Shown here piece by piece: positions 57,086-64,000 of a DNA stretch of 64,000 bases. The stretch covers positions 248,001-312,000 of the forward strand of contig NZ_JAMGBD010000001.1 of assembly GCF_023516555.1 (NCBI RefSeq), given 5' to 3'. The position numbers were made by a program, and so were the translations under genes. How positions within the stretch are numbered: the stretch's first letter is position 1; every line of letters begins with the position of its first letter. The notes beneath the pieces were generated by a model, which was given only the letters and a program-made list of their open reading frames with translations, was not told the DNA's origin and searched no databases. The stretch is from Sphingomonas alba (GTDB lineage: Bacteria > Pseudomonadota > Alphaproteobacteria > Sphingomonadales > Sphingomonadaceae).

Positions 57086-59736
57086 GCCGCCACCTTCTCC
57101 AGTGCTTCCTTGACCGCGGCGAGGGCTTCTTGCGCCTTGTCGCCATCCGGGCCGCCGCCCTGGGCCATGTCGGGACGGCCGCCGCCGCCCTGGCCGCCCA
57201 AGGCCGCAACCGCTGCCTTGACGAGGTCGACGGCGCTGACCTGGCCTGCAAGGTCATCGGTGACGCCGACGGCCACGCTGCCGCGGCCTTCGTTGACGGC
57301 GATGAGGGCGGCGACGCCAGATCCGACCCGCTGCTTCAGGGCGTCGATCTCGCTGCGGAGGCTCTTGGGATCGAGGCCATCAACAATCTGGCCGAGGAAG
57401 GCGTGGCCGCCCACCTGTTCGGGGCCCGCGGCTTCAGATTTATTGCCGCGGCCAAGAGCAAGCGCTTTCTTGGTATCGGAAAGCTCCTTTTCAAGGCGTT
57501 TGCGCTCTTCGACCAGGGCGGCAACGCGGGCCGGGACTTCGTCCGGCGACGCCTTAAGCGTAGCGGCGGCCTCGCGCAGGCGCTGGTCGCGTTCGCCGAG
57601 CCACTGTCGGGCGGCTTCGCCGGTCAGAGCCTCGATGCGACGGACGCCCGATGAGACCGCGCTTTCCGATATGATTTTCAGGATCTGAATGTCGCCGAGT
57701 GCACGGACATGCGTGCCGCCGCAAAGCTCGACCGAATAATCCCCCTCGTCGAACTGGCCCATGGACAGGACGCGGACCTCGTCGCCGTATTTTTCGCCGA
57801 ACAGGGCCATGGCGCCGGCGGCAATGGCGTCGTCGGGCGTCATCAGGCGGGTCGTCACCGGCTCGTTGGAGCGGATCTGGGCGTTCACCTCGGCTTCGAC
57901 CGCCTCGATCTCCTCGCGGGTCATGGCCTTGGGATGCGAAAAATCGAACCGGAAATAGTCCGGAGCTACGAGGCTGCCCTTCTGGGTGACATGGGTACCG
58001 AGATGGCGGCGCAGGGCGGCGTGCAGGAGGTGCGTAGCGCTGTGGTTGGCACGGACACGGTCGCGGCGATCGGCATCGACCTTCTGGTGAACGGTTTCGC
58101 CGAGATTCAATTCTCCAGCGGTGACCTTGGTCAGCAGCGCGTGAAGCTTCCCAAGCGGTTTCGATGTCTCGGAAACTTCGCCTGAGAAGCCTTTAAGAGT
58201 ATTGAGTTTCCCGGCATCACCGATTTGCCCGCCGCTCTCGCCATAAAATGGCGTCTGGTTGAGGAGCAGCTGAACCTCATCGCCGATTTCTGCCCGATCG
58301 ACACGGGCGCCATCCTTGACGATGGCCAGGGCAACGCCTTCGCCTTCGGTGCCGGAATAACCGGTGAACTCGGTCGAACCGAACTCCTCGGCCAAATCGA
58401 ACCAGAGTTCGTCAGAGCCCTTGTCGCCAGACCCCTTCCAGGCGGCGCGGGCCTGGGCCTTCTGCTCGGCCATGGCGGCATCATAGCCGGTGCGGTCGAC
58501 CGCGATCCCGCGTGGACGCAGGGCATCCTCGGTCAAATCGTAGGGGAAGCCGTAGGTGTCATAGAGCTTGAAGGCCGTTTCGCCTGGCAGCGTGCCGCCC
58601 TTGGCCATGTCCGAGGTCGCCTCGTCGAGCAGCTTGAGGCCGTTTGCCAGCGTTTGGCGGAAGCGGGTCTCCTCCTGGGCCAGCGTCGCTTCGATCAGAG
58701 GCTGGGCGCGAACCAGTTCGGGATAGGCCGCGCCCATCTCCGCGACGAGCGCCGGCACCAGCCGGTGCATCAGCGGCTCCTTGGCGCCGAGGAGGTGCGC
58801 ATGCCGCATGGCGCGGCGCATGATGCGGCGGAGGACATAGCCCCTGCCCTCATTGGCCGGCAGCACGCCGTCGGAAACGAGGAACCCCGAAGCACGCAGG
58901 TGATCGGCGATCACGCGGTGCGAAGCTTTCTGTTCGCCCTCGGCGCGCGTCTTGGTCAGCTCTTCGCTGGCGTGAATCAGCGCCTTGAACGTGTCCGTCT
59001 CGTAATTGTCGGTCGTGCCCTGGAGGACGGCGGCAATACGTTCGAGGCCCATGCCGGTGTCGATCGATTTCTTCGGCAGCTCGGAGACGATCTCGCCCGC
59101 TGCCTGCTCGAACTGCATGAAGACGAGGTTCCAGACTTCCACGAAGCGGTCGCCGTCCTCGTCCGGCGAGCCCGGCGGACCACCCGGAATATGGTCGCCA
59201 TGGTCGAAGAAGATTTCCGAGCAAGGTCCGCACGGGCCATCGTCACCCATCGCCCAGAAATTGTCTTTGGTCGGGATGCGGATGATGCGGCTTTCGGGCA
59301 GGCCGCTGATCTTCTTCCAGAGATCATAGGCTTCGTCGTCGGTGTGATAGACGGTCGCGGTCAGGCGATCCGGCGCAATGCCCCATTCCTTGGTGAGCAG
59401 GTTCCACGCCAGCTCGATCGCACGATCCTTGAAATAATCGCCGAAGGAGAAATTCCCCAGCATCTCGAAGAAGGTGTGGTGCCGGACGGTGTAGCCGACA
59501 TTATCAAGATCGTTGTGCTTGCCGCCGGCGCGGACGCACTTCTGGCTGCTGGTCGCGCGGTCGTAGGGGCGGCTTTCGAGCCCCGTGAAGACGTTCTTGA
59601 ACGGCACCATGCCGGCGTTGACGAACATCAAGGTCGGGTCGTTCTGTGGCACCAGCGGCGCGGATGTCACCGGCGCGTGCTGGTGACCCGCGAAATAATC
59701 GAGGAAGGACCGGCGGATATCGTTCGTCGACGTCAT
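57082..59736 (-). CDS. alaS: Alanyl-tRNA synthetase
   Basis: Class II synthetase (884 aa from ATG 59736). The catalytic core opens with [36 protein letters not shown] (in parts), and the editing domain contains [12 protein letters not shown] and the [10 protein letters not shown] zinc motif near residue 655-670. The C-terminal DHHA1-type domain ends KEALEKVAA. Length is normal. ATG start chosen; upstream codons are not conserved. It is followed by a GFA gene and is divergent from mtgA. Confidence 0.97.
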   Translation of the reverse strand: MTSTNDIRRSFLDYFAGHQHAPVTSAPLVPQNDPTLMFVNAGMVPFKNVFTGLESRPYDRATSSQKCVRAGGKHNDLDNVGYTVRHHTFFEMLGNFSFGDYFKDRAIELAWNLLTKEWGIAPDRLTATVYHTDDEAYDLWKKISGLPESRIIRIPTKDNFWAMGDDGPCGPCSEIFFDHGDHIPGGPPGSPDEDGDRFVEVWNLVFMQFEQAAGEIVSELPKKSIDTGMGLERIAAVLQGTTDNYETDTFKALIHASEELTKTRAEGEQKASHRVIADHLRASGFLVSDGVLPANEGRGYVLRRIMRRAMRHAHLLGAKEPLMHRLVPALVAEMGAAYPELVRAQPLIEATLAQEETRFRQTLANGLKLLDEATSDMAKGGTLPGETAFKLYDTYGFPYDLTEDALRPRGIAVDRTGYDAAMAEQKAQARAAWKGSGDKGSDELWFDLAEEFGSTEFTGYSGTEGEGVALAIVKDGARVDRAEIGDEVQLLLNQTPFYGESGGQIGDAGKLNTLKGFSGEVSETSKPLGKLHALLTKVTAGELNLGETVHQKVDADRRDRVRANHSATHLLHAALRRHLGTHVTQKGSLVAPDYFRFDFSHPKAMTREEIEAVEAEVNAQIRSNEPVTTRLMTPDDAIAAGAMALFGEKYGDEVRVLSMGQFDEGDYSVELCGGTHVRALGDIQILKIISESAVSSGVRRIEALTGEAARQWLGERDQRLREAAATLKASPDEVPARVAALVEERKRLEKELSDTKKALALGRGNKSEAAGPEQVGGHAFLGQIVDGLDPKSLRSEIDALKQRVGSGVAALIAVNEGRGSVAVGVTDDLAGQVSAVDLVKAAVAALGGQGGGGRPDMAQGGGPDGDKAQEALAAVKEALEKVAA

Positions 59737-59791
59737 GCACGCGCAGATATGGGACTTGCTGCGACGCGGCAAGCGCGGCTAGCCCTTGCGC

Positions 59792-60769
59792 ATGGCCCGG
59801 CGACCCAAGTCCACGATTCCGACCTACAAGCGCAAACGCCGCTCGAAGCGCGGCCTGCCGGCGAGGATCTTCTTCGGGTTAGTGAAGCTGGTCGTCGCGT
59901 TCGTGGTGATTTCGGTGCTGTGGGTTGGCCTCTACCGCTTTGTGCCGCCGCCGACGACGGCAACGATGATCGGCGACATGATTGCCGGCAATGGCGCACG
60001 CCGCGACTGGATGCCGATCAGCCAGATCGACCGCGACATGGTCCGCGCCGCTATCGCCGCCGAGGACAGCAAATTCTGCAGCCATAACGGCTTCGACCTC
60101 GACGCCATCGAGGCGGCGATGCAGCGCAACGCGTCGGGCGGCCGCATCCGGGGTGGATCTACGATCAGCCAGCAGACGGCGAAGAACGCCTTCCTGTGGC
60201 AGGGCGGCGGCTATTTCCGCAAAGGCGTCGAAGCCTATTTCACGTTCCTGATCGAGCATTTGTGGGGCAAGCGCCGGATCATGGAGGTTTATTTGAACCT
60301 CGCCGAGACCGGCATCGGCACCTACGGGGTCAACGCCGGCTCACAGCGTTATTACGGCCATGACGCCGACGCGATGAGCGCGACCGAAGCTGCCCGCATC
60401 GCAGCGATCCTGCCGCTCCCGAAGAAGCGTGGCGCAATCGCGCCAAAAGGCTTCACTCGCCGTTATGGCAATACGATCGCCGCCCGGATTGGAGTTGTCG
60501 GTCGGGACGGGCTGGATGCCTGCGTCTACAAGGGCACGACGGCGCCGGCCAACAAGACCCCGCCGGCATCGAAGAAACCCGCGAAGCTACCCGGCGAGGA
60601 ATATGAAACCGCCGCCCCGCCACCGCCCGCCCACGACGTGAATTCGGCTCCGGTGGAAGTTGCGCCCGAAGCGAATGCGGTAGTGCCGGAGGCGCCGGTA
60701 GGTGTGGAGCCGGCGCCCGCGCCCGAACCGCCAGCCGAAAACGAAACTGTGCCGACCAACCAGGGCTAG
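59792..60769 (+). CDS. mtgA: Monofunctional biosynthetic peptidoglycan transglycosylase
   Basis: Glycan-strand polymerase (325 aa) with one membrane helix (about residues 28-48). The GT51 motifs are AAEDSKFCSHNGFD with the catalytic Glu, RGGSTISQQTAKN and KRRIMEVYLNLAETGIGTYGV (in parts). The last 90 residues are a Pro/Glu/Ala-rich tail with no recognisable fold, an addition to the usual 230-aa enzyme. Start ATG 59792, with a TTG 59786 alternative. Its stop shares CTAG with dnaE. Confidence 0.94.
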   Translation: MARRPKSTIPTYKRKRRSKRGLPARIFFGLVKLVVAFVVISVLWVGLYRFVPPPTTATMIGDMIAGNGARRDWMPISQIDRDMVRAAIAAEDSKFCSHNGFDLDAIEAAMQRNASGGRIRGGSTISQQTAKNAFLWQGGGYFRKGVEAYFTFLIEHLWGKRRIMEVYLNLAETGIGTYGVNAGSQRYYGHDADAMSATEAARIAAILPLPKKRGAIAPKGFTRRYGNTIAARIGVVGRDGLDACVYKGTTAPANKTPPASKKPAKLPGEEYETAAPPPPAHDVNSAPVEVAPEANAVVPEAPVGVEPAPAPEPPAENETVPTNQG

Positions 60770-63700
60770 CCGACGAGCGCGAGCCTCGGCGGTTCCTGTA
60801 CGGAGAGGCTCACTGCACCATCGCCGGCGATGCGCTCGAGCCTGGCGGCCAGTTCAGCATCGAGGTTGAAGTCGCGGCCGATCAGGACAATTGCCTCGCG
60901 GCCGCCGCTGATCGCGACGACGAAACGGACAACCCCGTTGCCACCGCGCGCGCTTTCCAATTCGCGGGCCAGCGACGGCGCGAGCGCCGGATCGCTTAGC
61001 CGCACCTCCATCTGGAGGCGGCTCGCCTTGGCCAGCTGCTCCAGTGGCTGGAAACGCTTGATCGTGACGCGGGGGGCATCGTCGCCCTCGCGTCGGTCGA
61101 GCTCGACGGTCAGCAGTCCGCAGCTTCCCGACTTGGCCGCGGCCTCCATGTCGGCCGTGGCTTCATCGTCGAACACCATTGCTTCGAATTGACCTGAGGC
61201 ATCGGAGAGGCTGGCCATCATATAGCGGCGACCCCGCGCCGAGACCCGCCAGCGCACGCCTTCGACGAGGCCCGCCATCGAAGCCGACGCGCGCGATCCC
61301 TCCGAAACCGAGACTTCGCCAAGGTCCGAGTAAGTCTTGACCCGGTGAGCGGCGAGCAAATGCTTGTGATGGTCGACTGGATGCGCCGAGAAATAGAAAC
61401 CAAACGCTTCACGCTCGGCCGCCATGCGTTCAGCCAGCGTCCACTGCGCGTCCTTTGGCAGGCGAATGGGCGGCACACCACTATCCGATCCGCCCCCGAA
61501 CAGGCCATGCTGGCCGCTGTTGCGCTGATCTGCGGCGCTCGAAGCATGGGCCAGGATGGTTTCGGCCGCGGCGAAGGCGGCCGCCCGATCACTCGCCAGG
61601 CTGTCGAAGGCACCTGCGCCCGCAAGGCTTTCGATCTGCCTGCGGTTCAAAAGGCGAGGATCGATGCGCTCCGCGAAGTCATCGAGGCTCTTGAATGGGC
61701 CATTCGCCTCGCGCTCGGCGACCAGCGATTCCATCGCCTTCTCGCCGACACCCTTGAGCGCACCCAAGGCGTAGCGCACCTTCCCATCTTCGACGGAGAA
61801 GTCCGCGCAGCTCGCATTGACGTCAGGGGGCAGGAGCTCGACGCCGGCCCTCCGTACGTCTTCGGAGAACAGCGCCAGCTTGTCTGTCTGCGCCATGTCG
61901 AAGCTCATCGATGCTGCGAAGAACTCCGGCGCGTGATGCGCCTTCAGCCAAGCCGTGTGATAGGCGACGAGCGCGTAAGCGGCGGCATGGCTCTTGTTGA
62001 AGCCGTACCCGGCAAATTTGTCGATCAAGTCGAACAGCTCGTTGGCTTTGGCGGGGCCGATGTCGTTTTTCGCCGCCCCCTCGATGAAACGCGCGCGCTG
62101 GGCGTCCATCTCCGACTGGATCTTCTTGCCCATGGCGCGGCGCAGGAGGTCGGCTTCACCCAGCGAGTAGCCGGCAAGCACCTGCGCCGCCTGCATGACT
62201 TGTTCCTGGTAGACGAAGATGCCGTAAGTTTCCTTCAGCACTTCCTCGAGCATCGGGTGCGGGTAAGCGAGCGGGACGCGGCCGTTCTTGCGGTCGCCGA
62301 ACAACGGGATGTTGTCCATCGGGCCCGGGCGATAGAGCGAGACGAGCGCGATGATGTCGCCAAAGCTGGTTGGCCGAACCTGGGCCAGCGTCCGCCGCAT
62401 CCCTTCGGATTCCAGCTGGAACACGCCGACGGTGTCGCCGCGCTGCAGCAGTGCGTAGACGGCGGGATCGTCCCACGCGAGACCCGCAAAATCGACCTCG
62501 ATCGCGCGCTGGGCGAGCAGTCGCTGGCCTTCCTTCAACACCGACAGTGTCTTGAGGCCAAGGAAGTCGAACTTCACCAGCCCCGCCGCTTCGACATATT
62601 TCATGTCGAACTGCGTGACCGGCATGTCCGAACGCGGGTCGCGATAGAGCGGGACCAGCTGGTCGAGCGGGCGGTCGCCGATGACGACGCCGGCAGCGTG
62701 CGTCGAGCTGTGACGCGGCAGGCCTTCCAGCTTCATCGCCAGGTCGAACAGGCGCTTCACGTCCTTGTCGGCGCGATATTCGGACTGCAGCTCCGGCACG
62801 CCCTGCATCGGCCCACCGTCCTTGTCGCGGGCGCGCCCAAGGCTGCGTTCCAGCGTCCACGGGTCGGTCGGGTGGTTCGGGACTAGCTTCGCGAGACGGT
62901 CCACCTGGCCATAGGGCATCTGGAGGACACGCCCCGTGTCTTTCAGCACTGCACGGGCCTTCAGGCGGCCGAAGGTGATGATCTGAGCGACCCGATCGCG
63001 GCCGTACTTACCCTGGACGTAGGTTATGACCTTGTCGCGGTGGGTTTCGCAGAAGTCGATGTCGAAGTCGGGCATCGACACGCGTTCGGGGTTGAGGAAG
63101 CGCTCGAACAGCAGGTTGAGCGCGATAGGGTCGAGGTCGGTGATGGTCAGCGACCAAGCAACCACGGACCCAGCGCCCGACCCGCGGCCCGGGCCGACCG
63201 GGATGTCGTTCGCCTTAGCCCATTGGATGAAGTCGGCGACGATCAGGAAGTAGCCGGCAAACCCCATGCGAATGATGACGTCGAGCTCGAAGTCGAGGCG
63301 CTCCGCGTAACCCGCTTTCTCTTCCTCGCTGCGCCCTTCAAGGCGGCGGGCGAGACCTGCGTGTGCTTCCCGGCGGAGCTCATCGTCCTCGTGCTCGGAC
63401 AGGCGCGGCAGGATCGGCTTGCGGCTTGGCGCGGCGACGGCGCAGCGCTGGGCGATAACGGAGGTGTTGGCGATGGCCTCCGGCAGGTCGGCGAACAAGG
63501 CGATCATCTCGCCGCCGCCCTTTAGCCAGGCTTCCGGCGAGGAGGTCGGCCGCTCGGCATTTTCGACGTAGGTCGAATTGGCGATGCAGAGCATAGCGTC
63601 ATGCGCCGCGTGAAAGCTCGGCTCGGCATATTGCGCGGGGTTTGTGGCGACCAGCGGCAGGTCCATCGCATAAGCGAGATCGATGAGGGCAACCTCTGAC

Positions 63701-64000
63701 GCTTCCTCGATCGGATCGCCACGCCGGCTGATCTCGATGTAGAGGCGATCAGGGAACAAGGCCTTGAGCCTGCCGGCATAGCTGCCCGCCTTGTCCGCCT
63801 GCCCGTCGGCGAAGAGGCGGGCAATGGCCCCCTCGCCACCCGCCGTCATGGCAATCAGACCGTCAGTCTGCCCCTCGAGTGCCTCGAACGGCACATGCGG
63901 GTCCTCATGCGCCGGTCGGTCGAGGTGCGCTGCCGAGACCAGTTTGCAGAGATTGTCGTAGCCGATTTCGTCCTTGGCGAGCAGGGCCAGCCAGTCGATC
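60766..64000 (-). CDS. dnaE: DNA polymerase III alpha subunit, 5'-truncated by the window
   Basis: Replicative polymerase catalytic subunit; the last 1,077 or so residues are visible, about 90 N-terminal residues lie outside. A partial PHP domain begins the fragment (LLAKDEIGYDNLCKLVSAAH). The catalytic Asp pair is in MPDFDIDFCE, with GRGSGAGSVVAW before it and the EQVMQAAQ and TGYNFNKSHAAAY-like region (GYGFNKSHAAAYALVAYHTAW) later. A helix-hairpin-helix and an OB-fold with a C-terminal tau-binding tail complete the protein. It is the main replicase rather than DnaE2. Confidence 0.96.
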   Translation of the reverse strand, partial: IDWLALLAKDEIGYDNLCKLVSAAHLDRPAHEDPHVPFEALEGQTDGLIAMTAGGEGAIARLFADGQADKAGSYAGRLKALFPDRLYIEISRRGDPIEEASEVALIDLAYAMDLPLVATNPAQYAEPSFHAAHDAMLCIANSTYVENAERPTSSPEAWLKGGGEMIALFADLPEAIANTSVIAQRCAVAAPSRKPILPRLSEHEDDELRREAHAGLARRLEGRSEEEKAGYAERLDFELDVIIRMGFAGYFLIVADFIQWAKANDIPVGPGRGSGAGSVVAWSLTITDLDPIALNLLFERFLNPERVSMPDFDIDFCETHRDKVITYVQGKYGRDRVAQIITFGRLKARAVLKDTGRVLQMPYGQVDRLAKLVPNHPTDPWTLERSLGRARDKDGGPMQGVPELQSEYRADKDVKRLFDLAMKLEGLPRHSSTHAAGVVIGDRPLDQLVPLYRDPRSDMPVTQFDMKYVEAAGLVKFDFLGLKTLSVLKEGQRLLAQRAIEVDFAGLAWDDPAVYALLQRGDTVGVFQLESEGMRRTLAQVRPTSFGDIIALVSLYRPGPMDNIPLFGDRKNGRVPLAYPHPMLEEVLKETYGIFVYQEQVMQAAQVLAGYSLGEADLLRRAMGKKIQSEMDAQRARFIEGAAKNDIGPAKANELFDLIDKFAGYGFNKSHAAAYALVAYHTAWLKAHHAPEFFAASMSFDMAQTDKLALFSEDVRRAGVELLPPDVNASCADFSVEDGKVRYALGALKGVGEKAMESLVAEREANGPFKSLDDFAERIDPRLLNRRQIESLAGAGAFDSLASDRAAAFAAAETILAHASSAADQRNSGQHGLFGGGSDSGVPPIRLPKDAQWTLAERMAAEREAFGFYFSAHPVDHHKHLLAAHRVKTYSDLGEVSVSEGSRASASMAGLVEGVRWRVSARGRRYMMASLSDASGQFEAMVFDDEATADMEAAAKSGSCGLLTVELDRREGDDAPRVTIKRFQPLEQLAKASRLQMEVRLSDPALAPSLARELESARGGNGVVRFVVAISGGREAIVLIGRDFNLDAELAARLERIAGDGAVSLSVQEPPRLALVG

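Overview
The window is a GC-rich, gene-dense stretch of an alphaproteobacterial chromosome, most likely from a sphingomonad (Sphingomonas/Sphingomicrobium-like). The grounds are a fused ispDF gene, an Hfq with two Sm domains, the nifR3(dusB)-ntrYX-hfq-hflX order, a bamA-ompH-fabZ locus without lpxD/lpxA/lpxB (sphingomonads carry glycosphingolipids instead of LPS), and a PstS-like spread of TonB-dependent receptors reduced here to two receptors. I see no prophage, transposase, integrase or CRISPR array. Nearly all of the DNA is coding and most of the content is core genome.

Layout. 1-5.5 kb: 3' end of dnaX, ybaB, an acyl-CoA ligase, ettA and an EamA transporter. 5.5-8.9 kb: small genes (coiled-coil exported protein, DUF1905, DoxX, NYN-LOTUS nuclease, glycine-zipper lipoprotein, carbonic anhydrase). 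8.9-12 kb: lipA-ratA facing cinA-ispDF. 12-18.5 kb: the dusB-ntrY-ntrX-hfq-hflX operon, with a tandem-Sm Hfq and an NtrX lacking the sigma-54 GAFTGA loop. 18.5-27 kb, minus strand: mazG, then a run from mltB through dacC, tmk, holB, metG, tatD and an MBL hydrolase to a retropepsin-like protease, most of it coupled by 4-base overlaps. 27-31.5 kb: tRNA-Ser(UGA), a TonB-type receptor, glutaryl-CoA dehydrogenase, a GNAT enzyme and rpmE.

31.6-36 kb: a cobalamin riboswitch followed by a btuB-btuF-btuC-btuD-like vitamin B12 uptake set, placed next to fabZ. 36-48.7 kb, minus strand: the envelope/translation cluster rpsB-tsf-[TIR gene, opposite strand]-pyrH-frr-uppS-cdsA-dxr-rseP-bamA-ompH-fabZ. A membrane-anchored TIR-TPR protein gene sits between tsf and pyrH. 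48.9-53 kb: a 52-residue protein, pssA-psd, icd and an FAD monooxygenase. 53-64 kb: a Kef-type antiporter, an L,D-transpeptidase with a second non-catalytic repeat, a DUF3833-like protein, a GFA protein, alaS, mtgA and the 3' part of dnaE.

The strongest leads for something new are the TIR-TM-TPR gene inside the rpsB-tsf-pyrH locus, the B12 receptor that appears to lack a signal peptide, the structured leader of rpsB with a GNRA-capped hairpin, a probable CTG start of hflX inside the hfq stop, and five convergent gene pairs that share one CTAG/TTAG tetranucleotide as both stop codons. I found no clear multi-gene undescribed system. All family assignments come from reading motifs by eye, without database searches.
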